A DNA stretch of 64,000 nucleotides from Anaerolineales bacterium UBA6055 (GTDB lineage Bacteria; Chloroflexota; Anaerolineae; Aggregatilineales; Phototrophicaceae), in NCBI GenBank assembly GCA_002428985.1, contig DIYL01000027.1:5897-69896 (forward strand). The letters run 5' to 3'. The notes under the pieces were generated by a model, which was not told the origin of the DNA, did not search any database, and worked only from the letters and a program-made list of their open reading frames with translations. Of the stretch, positions 32,992-42,273 are shown one piece after another (positions within the stretch are counted from its first letter, which is position 1; each line of letters begins with the position of its first letter). The translations under genes were made by a program, and so were the position numbers.

Positions 32992-35613
32992 ATGGCAAAA
33001 TCCAAGCGTAAAAGAAATAGAGGGAAATCACAACAGAATCCCTCTCCTTCGACTCCAGCAGAACGCCCCTTACTCATCGAACGACTAGCAGATGCTGCAT
33101 TAATTGTTGGGCTGTTTACTGTACTTGCATTCTCTGAAATTCGATTTGAGGGCTTTGAAACCGAGAAGACTGCGCTTATTCCAATATTTGGTGGCATTAT
33201 TCTTGCATCGCACCTTGCACGACTTATCAAGCATCGCGATATACCATGGAAACAATATCTACTGAATCCGATGGTGATTGGCGTTCTTGGAATTATTATT
33301 ACATCAACGATTTCTAGCTTGCTTGGATTCAGTCCAATCCGTAGTTGGTTCGGGGAAGCCGAACGTTTAAGCGGATTACAGACCTTGTTGATCTATTTAC
33401 TGTTATTTAGTCAGGCAGTAGTTGCAGCAGAACGCATCACACGTCTACTCACGCCGATCATCATTAGCATTTCTGCACCACTATGTTTATCGGTGCTGTG
33501 GGCACAGTTTATACAGGGTGTTTATCGTCCGGGGTCTACGACAGGCAATCCGAATTACTTGTCATCATGGCTTGTCATGTCGATGCTGATGCTAATTATT
33601 CTGTTGTTCTTGCGCGTTCGTCGCTTAACTGGTGAATGGAATTGGATTCTACTGCCGCAACTTTTGTTTGCTCCATTGTTGCTCCCAATCCCTGTTATTT
33701 GTTGGACAATTTATCAGAGAGTAAAAGATGTTCGCAATGGTTGGAAGTGGCAAGACTGGGCTTATCTACTGCTTGTTTTGTTTATGCTGGTATTTATGAC
33801 CTTTACAATTCTTGCTGTGGGTAGTCGGGCTGCATTACTATCGTATGCGATTGGTGGGATAACAGCCGTTGGTATCATACTGGCGATTGCTAGACAACGA
33901 CGATTGTTGATTTTGTTCTCGGGTGTCGTGATAGTTGCTGGTGTTGTCTATGTTGGGATAAGTAACATTGCACCCGACGATCTAAAACGCCAAATTCGTA
34001 TTTTGAGTTTAGGAGATAGCCGTCGTCAAGAATTATGGGGTGGTGCTGTCTCGGTTATCAGTCAACAGAGTGATCCCTATTTTCTGGTTGATGGTACGCC
34101 TGACGCACTGGCATCATTACGTCCAGTGATTGGCTATGGATTGGCTGTGATTCCGCAAACACAGGGACGCTTTGGGGCAACTACGCACGAGAATCAATTT
34201 GTCGGGAGTTATCATAATCATATTTTTGACTATATTGTGATGACGGGGTATCCCGGTATGATCGCATATGTTGTGTTTTACCTTGGGGCGATTGCGATGA
34301 CGCTTCGATTATTGCGATTGATTCGTGATGATATGTTCCGATGGCTCATGGTGATTTTATTGTTTGGATTAATTGGCACATTGGTGACTCCGTCGTTGTT
34401 CCCCGGTGCGGATTTCTTAAATGTTGTGCCGATTGGCATTTCGTTGGGTGTACTAGCAGGAAACTTTGTTTGGGTCGCGGGACAAGCCTATCGTCAAGGA
34501 GACTACAATAAAGTAAAAAGTGATGACGATGCGTCTGGTGACATAGAAATTGAACTAACACAGATCAGTGATCGCCAAATTTTATTGGCAGGGTTACTTG
34601 GGATTATCATTCTACGCTGGGTCGATATTCAATTTGCGTTTGTACAATCCGCTAGCGAGCCAATGTTCTGGGTATTGGCAGGGTTATTCCTCGGACATTA
34701 CTACAAACTGCGTTTCCCAAGTCCATCTACCGAAGACGAAACCAAATCATCTACTGACTTAATATACGATGCCCGCCCAATTGATTGGCAAGTCGCGGTC
34801 ATGGCAACGGGTGTGATGATTTTTTACGGTTTTGGTGTGACTGTCGATAGTAATGTCTATAATCACCGAATTGGGTTGGAGCGAATGCCCTATTTTATTG
34901 GCTTGCTCGTACTGGTCGGATATGTAATGTCTTATCTTGTATCTACCGCACAACATCGAATAAGCTTTGTCCTTGCTGTACTGACTCCGGCAGTCTGGTT
35001 TGCGATGTGGGGTGTTAAGTCTGTCCTTAGCCGTAGTGCTGGGTCGACATTTGATAATACCTTACGCATCGAAACAATACCGGAATCTGGGATTTTTTCG
35101 ACATTTTTTCAGCTCTCATTGACGGGTACTGTGATGGTTATTATTTTACTCGTTTTATGGACACTATATGATAATTGGCGAGTCAAAGTGGATAGTCCAA
35201 TTGGTGTTGGGGCGGCAATTGTGCTTGGGTTAATTGGGATGTCATTTTATGTGTCGAACTATACTAGCGCAACAGCTCATGCTGTAGGCATCGGTTTTAT
35301 GGAAGAAGGCGCAAATGCGCAAGAAATACAGGCGTTCCGGATTGCTGAATCAGCATTTCAGGTCGGAACAAGTCTTGACCCAAGTAATGCGCGCATGCGA
35401 ATTCATTATACAGGTATGATGACCCAACAGAATTCGATTATTCGCGATAGTCGTCCAACATTTACCGAAGATATACGGTCAAATGTCGAAGTATTACTGC
35501 AAAACGAACCTTATTTCATTCATACATTGGAGTGGGGGCAATTCTCAGGATTTTTCGAACGGATATACGGTCTATCGTACGGTGATCTCGTCCTCGCAGA
35601 CGATAACCGTTAA
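32992..35613 (+). CDS. O-antigen ligase-like polytopic membrane protein
   Basis: 873 residues with a basic N-terminus (KSKRKRNRGKS) and about 14-18 hydrophobic segments. The central region has GSRAALLSYAIGG and a large extracytoplasmic loop (about 330-400) with GYGLAVIPQ and HNHIFDYIVMTGYPG, typical of O-antigen ligase/polymerase (WaaL/Wzy) proteins, which join or polymerise surface glycans. The C-terminal about 80 residues contain TPR-like helices (FRIAESAFQVG, LDPSNARMR). It ends with a clear terminator. Longer than most ligases, consistent with extra membrane modules. Confidence 0.82.
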   Translation: MAKSKRKRNRGKSQQNPSPSTPAERPLLIERLADAALIVGLFTVLAFSEIRFEGFETEKTALIPIFGGIILASHLARLIKHRDIPWKQYLLNPMVIGVLGIIITSTISSLLGFSPIRSWFGEAERLSGLQTLLIYLLLFSQAVVAAERITRLLTPIIISISAPLCLSVLWAQFIQGVYRPGSTTGNPNYLSSWLVMSMLMLIILLFLRVRRLTGEWNWILLPQLLFAPLLLPIPVICWTIYQRVKDVRNGWKWQDWAYLLLVLFMLVFMTFTILAVGSRAALLSYAIGGITAVGIILAIARQRRLLILFSGVVIVAGVVYVGISNIAPDDLKRQIRILSLGDSRRQELWGGAVSVISQQSDPYFLVDGTPDALASLRPVIGYGLAVIPQTQGRFGATTHENQFVGSYHNHIFDYIVMTGYPGMIAYVVFYLGAIAMTLRLLRLIRDDMFRWLMVILLFGLIGTLVTPSLFPGADFLNVVPIGISLGVLAGNFVWVAGQAYRQGDYNKVKSDDDASGDIEIELTQISDRQILLAGLLGIIILRWVDIQFAFVQSASEPMFWVLAGLFLGHYYKLRFPSPSTEDETKSSTDLIYDARPIDWQVAVMATGVMIFYGFGVTVDSNVYNHRIGLERMPYFIGLLVLVGYVMSYLVSTAQHRISFVLAVLTPAVWFAMWGVKSVLSRSAGSTFDNTLRIETIPESGIFSTFFQLSLTGTVMVIILLVLWTLYDNWRVKVDSPIGVGAAIVLGLIGMSFYVSNYTSATAHAVGIGFMEEGANAQEIQAFRIAESAFQVGTSLDPSNARMRIHYTGMMTQQNSIIRDSRPTFTEDIRSNVEVLLQNEPYFIHTLEWGQFSGFFERIYGLSYGDLVLADDNR

Positions 35614-35624
35614 CACAATAATAG

Positions 35625-35654
35625 AGAGTGTGTCGAAAATGGGCACACTCTTTT
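35625..35654. terminator. Terminator between convergent genes
   Basis: AGAGTGTG (35625-35632), 11-base loop, CACACTCT (35644-35651), then TTTT. Lies between the plus-strand ligase-like gene and the minus-strand hydrolase, so it may serve both. Confidence 0.75.
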
Positions 35655-35658
35655 GATT

Positions 35659-36417
35659 CTATTTGGCAAGCCATTCTTCAATTAAATGTGTGACATGCTC
35701 GGGTTGTTCAAGATGCATCATATGGCCTGCATCTGATAAGATAACGAGCGTCGCATTGGGGAGTCCATCTGCCAATTGATAGCTGAGGTCACGATGTGCC
35801 ATCTTATCTTTCTCCCCGCCTATAATTAGGGCTGGCTGTTGAATATTTGCCAGTTGATGCAAAATATCGAAGTCATTGGCTGCGATATAGTCGCATTGAA
35901 TCGTAAATGGGTCAATTTTTGACATCATATCAGCAGACATCTCACGGAAAATATCAGGCACAGATTTTGCCCACATCCATTGAGTGAGAAGCTGAATAGT
36001 ATCTGCTGGATTATCAACGATACCGTTTATAAGTACATGATTGACCTCAAATTTACCTGCAGTACCAATTAGGATCAATCGGGCGACACGCTCTGGATGA
36101 TCAATTGCAATCTGCTGTGAGACGGCACCTCCCATACTGTGTCCCATTAACCGAGCTGTTTGAATATCCATGGCATCCATCACCGAAATTATATCCTCAG
36201 CATGCTCGTCGATTGTTTCATGACCATTGCCTGTGCTGAGTCCATGTCCACTGAGGTCTATTAGAAGCGGGTTGATGATAGTTGATTGGCGTAATTCTTT
36301 GGGAAAGCTGAGATGTGAGCCACCCGCGCCATGAATAATAATAGTCGGTGTTGTATCTTTCTGTTTGCGATGATCTGCAACCCAGAATGTCCCGCGTTGT
36401 GTTGTGATTTTTGGCAT
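35659..36417 (-). CDS. Alpha/beta hydrolase
   Basis: 252 residues. HGAGGSHLSF is the oxyanion loop, GHSMGGAVSQQ the nucleophile elbow, the acid lies in GGEKDKMAHRD, and the catalytic His in DAGHMMHLEQPEHV. No signal peptide. The cap is small, as in esterase/haloperoxidase-like enzymes. The substrate is unknown. Three bases separate it from the upstream isoaspartyl peptidase, so the two form one transcript. Confidence 0.88.
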   Translation of the reverse strand: MPKITTQRGTFWVADHRKQKDTTPTIIIHGAGGSHLSFPKELRQSTIINPLLIDLSGHGLSTGNGHETIDEHAEDIISVMDAMDIQTARLMGHSMGGAVSQQIAIDHPERVARLILIGTAGKFEVNHVLINGIVDNPADTIQLLTQWMWAKSVPDIFREMSADMMSKIDPFTIQCDYIAANDFDILHQLANIQQPALIIGGEKDKMAHRDLSYQLADGLPNATLVILSDAGHMMHLEQPEHVTHLIEEWLAK

Positions 36418-36420
36418 AAC

Positions 36421-37320
36421 TTAGGCTAATCCATTGATTCCACCACCCATGCTAGAGTGGATGTTTCCATCTGAATCAACCCAACCAATCGGCATTGCTT
36501 GTGTTGTGTGCATTGCACCGAGGTTACCATTCATATCAACCATAATTAGACCGACCTGCGCGTCGTCGAATTTCGTTCGAATGAACTCAGCCGTTTTTGT
36601 GGCGGCAACTTGGGCGTTTGTTGTGTCATTGATTTGCGTGATAGCGTAATGCCCAAGCATATATCGCATGACTTGTTCACCAATTCCTGTAGAACTCACA
36701 CCGCCTAACATCCAGTCTGCATATGCCCCTGCGCCAAAAATAGGGGTATCTCCGACGCGCCCTGGCATTTTGTGACGAACACCACCTGTTGATGTTGCAA
36801 CTGCCAGATGACCATGATCATCAAGGGCAACTGCACCGACAGTTCCGGTTGCACCAGATTCTTCGACTTTATGTTTTCGGAAGCTCATTAACTCTACATC
36901 TGTTACGAATTCAATGTTTGGCATGTGTGGGAAGCCAAGTTGACGTGCAAGATCATCTGCACCTTGTCCGACAAAAAAACAATGGCTGGTATCTTCGAGG
37001 ACGCGTCTTGCTAAAGAAATTGGATGTTGAACTGTTTTAACACCAGCAATTGCACCATAATTTTCATTGGTTGCATCAACAAGTATTGCATCCATTTCAA
37101 CTTCACCATTTTGGTTTAGATGACTACCCACACCGGCATCATATAACGGATGATCTTCTAAATAGTTGACTGCTTTCTCGACCGCGTCAATTGCAGACCC
37201 GCCTTCAACCAGAATATCCCAACCTAATTTCGTGGCTTGGTGAACACCCTGTTTTGCTTTTTCCTCGAATTTGGGATTCCAGCTGGCAGCTCCACCATGC
37301 ACAATAATCACAGACGGCAT
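36421..37320 (-). CDS. Isoaspartyl peptidase/L-asparaginase (Ntn-hydrolase)
   Basis: 299 residues. The plant-type asparaginase hallmarks are present: VIIVHGGAASWNP at the start, GSHLNQNGEVEMDA, and TGTVGAVALD with the autoprocessing nucleophile Thr at residue 160, then TSTGGVRHKMPGRVGD and GAGAYAD. The proenzyme cleaves itself before Thr160 to form the active enzyme, which hydrolyses isoaspartyl dipeptides and asparagine. Normal length. It is divergent from the DUF368 gene. Confidence 0.93.
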   Translation of the reverse strand: MPSVIIVHGGAASWNPKFEEKAKQGVHQATKLGWDILVEGGSAIDAVEKAVNYLEDHPLYDAGVGSHLNQNGEVEMDAILVDATNENYGAIAGVKTVQHPISLARRVLEDTSHCFFVGQGADDLARQLGFPHMPNIEFVTDVELMSFRKHKVEESGATGTVGAVALDDHGHLAVATSTGGVRHKMPGRVGDTPIFGAGAYADWMLGGVSSTGIGEQVMRYMLGHYAITQINDTTNAQVAATKTAEFIRTKFDDAQVGLIMVDMNGNLGAMHTTQAMPIGWVDSDGNIHSSMGGGINGLA

Positions 37321-37374
37321 TTTGAGTTCCTTATCGCAACACAGATAATTTATGTGATTGTAGCACGTTTGGGA

Positions 37375-37403
37375 TTGACCTTACATATTTCATCGGGCAT
37401 GAT
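37375..37403 (+). promoter_or_regulatory. Candidate promoter of the DUF368 gene
   Basis: TTGACC (37375-37380), 17-base spacer, CATGAT (37398-37403). The -35 is good, the -10 poor. It lies in the divergent spacer, 40 bases before the chosen start. Confidence 0.4.
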
Positions 37404-37443
37404 ATTCCGCCGTATAGCACGAATAATATGGAGCATATGTGTA

Positions 37444-38481
37444 ATGCAAAAAAATGAAGAAATAAGCTTGCAAGAAGGGCATGATTCGGATAAACCAAAA
37501 CATAAAGAAAGTCGCCTAGGCGGTGATTTGTCCGATCCCAAAACTCCAATGGAGTATTTGCGACTATTTGGTACAGGGTTTGCAATGGGTGCATCTGATA
37601 TTGTCCCTGGTGTTAGTGGTGGCACAATGGCATTTATTCTGGGTGTTTATGAAACACTCATCAATGCTATTAAATCGTTCAATATTGATGCACTTCGCCT
37701 CGGGTTGGGCTTTAAAATAAAAGAGCTGCTAGAGCATATATCTTTTAAGTTTCTGGTTGCCTTAGGACTGGGCCTTCTATTTGCGATTGTGACATTGTCA
37801 GGTTTCTTGAGTGCTACATTAGAAGATCCAACAGGACGGATTCTGTTGTTTGCCTTCTTTTTCGGTTTGGTGCTTGCATCTATTGTATCAATTGGGGTGA
37901 AGGTCAAGTGGTCAGCGACAACGGTTGGGATGTTTGTTGTTGGTACAGTCGTCGCGTTTATTATTGTAAATGTCGTCCCGACTGAGGGAAATCACTCACC
38001 ACCTGTGTTGTTTGTTAGTGGGATGATTGCAATTACAGCGATGATACTACCGGGTATCTCTGGATCATTCATGCTTTTGATTATGGGGCAGTACGATTAT
38101 ATCTTGTCGGCTGTTAGCAACCGAGATCTACCACCAATTATTTTTGTTGGATTAGGGGCTGTTGTCGGGATCATTGCTTTCTCACGAATTTTGAGCTATT
38201 TGCTTGCACGTTATTATGATTTGACTGTTGCCTTGCTTGTAGGATTTATGGCGGGATCTTTATGGAAAATTTATCCATGGAAAAACTGCCTTGAGAGTGA
38301 TCTAGATCGCCACGGGGATGTCCGTTGTTTAGCGGAACAAAATGTATTGCCTAATTTCGCATCTGCCGAATTTGCAATCGCAATTGGTTTGCTGGTGCTT
38401 GGGTTCTTGTTAGTCAACTTCCTCGATCACTTACAATCAAATGAAAATCCAGTGTTCCGTCATGTTTGGAAACGTTCATAA
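37444..38481 (+). CDS. DUF368 family membrane protein (undecaprenyl-phosphate translocase-like)
   Basis: 345 residues from the ATG at 37444 (a longer open frame runs back over the isoaspartyl peptidase gene and is not credible). After a polar N-terminus there are about eight membrane segments. The family signature SDIVPGVSGGTMAFILGVYE occurs near residues 58-77, and the second repeat has ITAMILPGISGSFMLLIMG. DUF368 proteins have recently been associated with undecaprenyl phosphate recycling across the membrane; that would serve the glycan assembly genes in this window. A strong terminator follows the stop. Confidence 0.85.
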   Translation: MQKNEEISLQEGHDSDKPKHKESRLGGDLSDPKTPMEYLRLFGTGFAMGASDIVPGVSGGTMAFILGVYETLINAIKSFNIDALRLGLGFKIKELLEHISFKFLVALGLGLLFAIVTLSGFLSATLEDPTGRILLFAFFFGLVLASIVSIGVKVKWSATTVGMFVVGTVVAFIIVNVVPTEGNHSPPVLFVSGMIAITAMILPGISGSFMLLIMGQYDYILSAVSNRDLPPIIFVGLGAVVGIIAFSRILSYLLARYYDLTVALLVGFMAGSLWKIYPWKNCLESDLDRHGDVRCLAEQNVLPNFASAEFAIAIGLLVLGFLLVNFLDHLQSNENPVFRHVWKRS

Positions 38482-38521
38482 ATCCAAATTTTCTAAGAGC
38501 AACTGAATTTGTATTATACTG

Positions 38522-38548
38522 AGAGTACATAATTGTGTACTCTTTTTA
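38522..38548 (+). terminator. Terminator after the DUF368 gene
   Basis: AGAGTACA-TAATTG-TGTACTCT (perfect 8-bp stem, 38522-38543) then TTTTT. It is only about 15 bases before the next gene on the same strand. Confidence 0.8.
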
Positions 38549-38562
38549 TATGGATAATGATG

Positions 38563-38919
38563 ATGTCAGATGCCAATTTCTCGCAACTTGTAAAACAACT
38601 TGTTGATGATAGTTTAATGATCCAACAGGTAGCTGAGATGATTCTGCTTGCACTTGATGAAGACGCTGTCGACCCGTTAATTGATGAATTTTATGCAGGT
38701 GTGACAGATGCTCAGGGTGTGGCAATACTCGAAATAATGGCAAAAATTGGTGGGCCGGATGCGATGTCCACCTTGCGGAATGTGTTTCATTTTGAAGAGT
38801 CGCGGGCATCATTGAAATATGCGGCAGCAAACGGTTTACTTTTTAATTCTGATAATCTGAGTCAAGATGAACTTGAGGAGATTGCATTATTTATTGCATC
38901 AAGTTCGCATGGTACTTAA
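38563..38919 (+). CDS. HEAT-repeat-like small protein
   Basis: 118 residues, all helical. Two or three helical pairs with Ala/Gly-rich turns (DAVDPLIDEFYAGV, ILEIMAKIGGPDAM, LKYAAANGLLFNS) resemble HEAT or armadillo-like repeats. No catalytic residues. Three ATG codons in a row (38557, 38560, 38563) allow several starts; the third has the best spacing to GGA. The gene starts right behind the DUF368 terminator, so it needs its own promoter or readthrough; none is evident. It may bind a protein partner. Confidence 0.6.
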   Translation: MSDANFSQLVKQLVDDSLMIQQVAEMILLALDEDAVDPLIDEFYAGVTDAQGVAILEIMAKIGGPDAMSTLRNVFHFEESRASLKYAAANGLLFNSDNLSQDELEEIALFIASSSHGT

Positions 38920-38923
38920 TGTG

Positions 38924-40786
38924 TTACTCTGTACGAATTGGTAAGCGGATTTGCACAGTTGTACCGATGTCTCTTTGACTAGAAACACGCATATCACCAT
39001 GATGTTGGTTGATGATACGCTGAGCAATCGGTAAACCTAGACCAATACCAGATGTGGTGTGTGCTTTATCTTCGCGGAAGAAACGTTCAAAAATATGTGG
39101 TAGAGCCTCTTCCGAAATACCTGTGCCTGTATCTAATATCTCGATGATTATGTTACTAGATGTAACTTTGAGGGTGATTGTCACCCGTCCGTTTGCTGGT
39201 GTGTAGCGAATGGCATTTTCAATAACGCGATGAAGTGCGTCATACAAGTCACTTGTATTGCCACGAATTTTTGGAATAACAGCGGGGATATTACTTAACA
39301 TCTGTAGATTGTTATCGGCAACATCATTTTCAAAGTTAATGATAAGTGTGTTGAGGATGTCGTGAAGGTCAACCGGACTATTAGCAGTATTACTGACTGT
39401 GTCAAGGCGTGCCATCAACATCATATTCTCAAGTAGTTTGTCGATTTCTAAGACTTGTTCTTCAATTTCATCTGCAATTGTGCCACGCTTCGCCTCATCT
39501 TGTGAGTGACGTAAGAGATACAATTTCATGTTGATGCGTGACAATGGAGTTTTAAACTCATGTTTTGCACTTTGCATAAAGCTGGAAAGCACACCAATAC
39601 GCTGACGTTCTAATTCAAATTGAAATGCCGCTTCTTGATTTCTTTTGCGTTTTGTTATGTCAATATCAAAACCAATAAATCGCGTAGCAGTACCGTCAGT
39701 AGCACGTTCGACGACTGTGCCTCTAGACATTAACCAACGCCATTCACCTGTACGGCTTTGAAGACGTTGTTCGATCTCTAAGTTTTGTAATGTGCCGTCT
39801 ATAACTTTGTTCATTTGGTTAATTGATCTAGCTTTGTCCTGTGGATGTACTAATCTCTCCCAAATTGTTTCTGTTGGTTCGATTTCATCCATTGTATAGC
39901 CCAGTAATTCAGCCCATTTGTTATCATAAGTGGTTGTATTATTGACAATATCCCACTCCCAAGCTCCCATCCCAGAACTTTCAACTGCAAGTTTTAAGAC
40001 TTCAGTTTTTTCACTTAATTCTTGCTCGATCTGTTTACGATGGCTAATATCTCGATTGCTCGCACGATGCCCTAAATAAAGCCCATTATCGTCAATAATA
40101 ACTTGGCTCACATGTTCGATCCAAATAACCCGTCCATCACGATGTGTGATCCTAAACTCCATCAGTGTACGAGGTTGGGAGCTGTCACGTCTAAGTTGTT
40201 CAAGATGGTCTTTCCATCTGGTTTGGTCTTCCGGAATGATAATTTGAGTCAATAGTCTTGGGTTTTTAAGAAACTCTTTTGCGGTATAACCTGTAATACG
40301 TTCACAAGATGGTGAAACATATCCAAATAGCTCATCTGGTGTTATCCAATATTCCCAATCATGATTAAAATTCGCAATAATACGATAACGTGATTCGGTA
40401 TCGCGCAATTGTTTTTCAGTTTGTTGTCTCTGGGTCGCATCAATTAGGGTGAATAATAGCTGTGTTTTACTATTGAATGATGTTGCCGTTACGTAAGCTT
40501 CCATAAATTTGAGCTTGCCATCACGTAACCGTTGTGTTGTTGAGAAATAGTCCAGCTGATTGTTAAGGCCTTTTTGTAATATCTCATCATCTATAGGATC
40601 AGTCACACATAAATCTGTGAAATATAAAGATTGTATTTCGCTTTGTGTATATCCATAAAATTCTAGTGCTTTTGAATTAGCAGAGACAATTTTGTGTGTT
40701 TGAACGTCCACAAATAACATGATGAGAACACTATTATTGTATGTCTGTTCGAAAAAGTGGCGTGCTTCTTGTGTCGATATATTCAT
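38924..40786 (-). CDS. Multi-PAS soluble sensor histidine kinase
   Basis: 620 residues from the ATG at 40786; a GTG nine codons upstream (40813) is also possible. Three PAS domains (about 15-125, 138-258, 268-388; for example TPDELFGYVSPSCERITGY) precede the dimerisation helix with the phosphorylated His in KHEFKTPLSRINM. The ATPase has ENAIRYTPANG (N box), DTGTGI (G1), HIFERFF and GIGLGLPIAQRI (G2). There are no membrane helices, so it senses an intracellular cue. No response regulator lies nearby, so it is an orphan kinase. Confidence 0.92.
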   Translation of the reverse strand: MNISTQEARHFFEQTYNNSVLIMLFVDVQTHKIVSANSKALEFYGYTQSEIQSLYFTDLCVTDPIDDEILQKGLNNQLDYFSTTQRLRDGKLKFMEAYVTATSFNSKTQLLFTLIDATQRQQTEKQLRDTESRYRIIANFNHDWEYWITPDELFGYVSPSCERITGYTAKEFLKNPRLLTQIIIPEDQTRWKDHLEQLRRDSSQPRTLMEFRITHRDGRVIWIEHVSQVIIDDNGLYLGHRASNRDISHRKQIEQELSEKTEVLKLAVESSGMGAWEWDIVNNTTTYDNKWAELLGYTMDEIEPTETIWERLVHPQDKARSINQMNKVIDGTLQNLEIEQRLQSRTGEWRWLMSRGTVVERATDGTATRFIGFDIDITKRKRNQEAAFQFELERQRIGVLSSFMQSAKHEFKTPLSRINMKLYLLRHSQDEAKRGTIADEIEEQVLEIDKLLENMMLMARLDTVSNTANSPVDLHDILNTLIINFENDVADNNLQMLSNIPAVIPKIRGNTSDLYDALHRVIENAIRYTPANGRVTITLKVTSSNIIIEILDTGTGISEEALPHIFERFFREDKAHTTSGIGLGLPIAQRIINQHHGDMRVSSQRDIGTTVQIRLPIRTE

Positions 40787-41003
40787 TTGATTCGTTTCTA
40801 TATAGTCCGACACTGTATATGCTCATGACTCTAAGTGAACAAGTTAAGAGATTGACGACTGTCGATAGATCACATAATTAATAGTTAAGGCGAAAATGTT
40901 ATTTCACCCTTAACTTTATTTTACTACTAAATTGATTGTGAAAATGTTAAAAATATGTCATATATCACAATGGTTTCAATAATGACATAAAAAACGAGGG
41001 TTT

Positions 41004-41036
41004 GCAAATTGTTAGTAATTTTTAGTAACAATTTGC
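41004..41036 (-). repeat. 11-bp inverted repeat 3' of the mrp operon
   Basis: GCAAATTGTTA (41004-41014) and TAACAATTTGC (41026-41036), perfect, with an 11-base AT-rich loop. On the minus strand it lies 36 bases past the mrpG stop and is followed, after eight bases, by six T residues, so it may be a poor terminator; an operator is also possible. The rest of 40814-41071 is AT-rich and shows no other structure. Confidence 0.5.
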
Positions 41037-41071
41037 GTGAGGTCGGAAAAGTTGATTATGTTGTGGCTATC

Positions 41072-41485
41072 TTAATTGCTGTCACTTTGTGATGTACGAG
41101 CATTTGCCTCAATAATATCTTTGACACTGGAGCGCGAGAGATACCCTGTAACATCAATAGATTCCATATCTATATCTTTTTCTTCTTGCATCCCTACAAG
41201 CTCGCCAATAAGCTCTTGACGACGATATTCTGATGCCGCAATTGCATGAGATGCAACAGGCACGGTTAATAAGATAAATAAACCGAGAGCAAGAGCTTTC
41301 AGGGTAATTGATGGCATGAGAATGCTTGTGCCGACGAGTAAACCAAATAAGCCAAGTACAGCAACTTTACCTGAGGCATGGAGGCGTGTATACATGTCTG
41401 GCATGCGGATTACACCAACAACACCAACAAAACTGAAGAATAGACCAAATAACAGTGCTGCAATGCCTAGAAGCTCGATAATCAT
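41072..41485 (-). CDS. mrpG: Mrp Na+/H+ antiporter subunit G
   Basis: 137 residues with three membrane segments. The family signature FSFVGVVGVIRMPDMYTRLHASGKVAVLG fits PhaG/MnhG/MrpG, including the MPD-x-YTRLHA box. The C-terminal 40 residues are charged and polar. It is the last gene of a six-gene operon and directly abuts mrpF. The complex exchanges Na+ (or K+) for H+ and all subunits are needed for function. Confidence 0.9.
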   Translation of the reverse strand: MIIELLGIAALLFGLFFSFVGVVGVIRMPDMYTRLHASGKVAVLGLFGLLVGTSILMPSITLKALALGLFILLTVPVASHAIAASEYRRQELIGELVGMQEEKDIDMESIDVTGYLSRSSVKDIIEANARTSQSDSN

Positions 41486-41767
41486 CTAAAATACTCTTCC
41501 TTCAGAGATATAACGGGCAAGACTGATTGTGCCGATAAAAGCAAATGCTGCTAATACAATCGCCAGATCGATAAATACTTGTGACCCTTCAACCAGCGTC
41601 AGTAATACAATGATACCTATGAGAAGGGTTGTAATGAGATCAACTGCCAGTAGACGGTCAGGTAATGTCTCGCCTACAACAACACCACGTGATGCTGGAA
41701 TAAGTAAGCCAACCATACCGAATAACACAATTTGTACCACAGTTTGAACTAATGGAGAATCAATCAT
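41486..41767 (-). CDS. mrpF: Mrp Na+/H+ antiporter subunit F
   Basis: 93 residues with three hydrophobic segments. Typical motifs: RGVVVGETLPDRLLAVDLITT, where PDR-x2-A-x-D is the MrpF/PhaF signature, then the short last helix. It overlaps mrpE by eight bases and abuts mrpG, as in compact mrp operons. Confidence 0.88.
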   Translation of the reverse strand: MIDSPLVQTVVQIVLFGMVGLLIPASRGVVVGETLPDRLLAVDLITTLLIGIIVLLTLVEGSQVFIDLAIVLAAFAFIGTISLARYISEGRVF

Positions 41768-42269
41768 AACCGAGAATTCCTTTAATGCGTTTTAAGCGGC
41801 GTGTTTGGTCATTATCGAGATTTAGTTTGGTATCTTCAATTTGCAAACTATGCACAATCATCAAGACGCCGTTATCTGGGGTTTCTTCAAAATCGACAAC
41901 CATTTCACCCGGTGTGATCGTGATACCATGTGCACTAATAGCAGAGATGACAGGATTCTCTGTTTCATCTTGCGTATTAACTTTCACAATGCCAGGGTTG
42001 ATAGGTAGTTGTGGGTCAAGAATATAACGAGCAACGGTAATGCCAGTAATCAACACCTCATAGGCGAGAAACAAAACGTATGCAACGAGATTTATTGCCT
42101 GCAACGGTAAATTCTTGAGATTAAATGTTTCACCTTTAACACCAACTGCGGTCAAGACAATCAGACTAAATACATAGCCAAGGATGATATTAGCGATACT
42201 TGGTTGGGCTGTATAGATTGTCCAACCGATAGCAAGTGGTATGGCAAGTATAAGACGTTTTAATAGCAT
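41760..42269 (-). CDS. mrpE: Mrp Na+/H+ antiporter subunit E
   Basis: 169 residues. Two or three N-terminal hydrophobic segments and a soluble tail with ITPGEMVVDFEE, the T-P-G-(T/E) motif found in the MrpE/PhaE/MnhE family. It starts four bases after mrpD and overlaps mrpF by eight, indicating tightly coupled translation. Confidence 0.88.
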   Translation of the reverse strand: MLLKRLILAIPLAIGWTIYTAQPSIANIILGYVFSLIVLTAVGVKGETFNLKNLPLQAINLVAYVLFLAYEVLITGITVARYILDPQLPINPGIVKVNTQDETENPVISAISAHGITITPGEMVVDFEETPDNGVLMIVHSLQIEDTKLNLDNDQTRRLKRIKGILGYD

Positions 42270-42273
42270 CGTA

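Noticed and set aside
37237..37443. A longer N-terminus for the DUF368 protein
   Set aside because: The extra frame runs antisense through the start of the isoaspartyl peptidase gene and has no ribosome binding site; the ATG at 37444 begins the conserved polar N-terminus.
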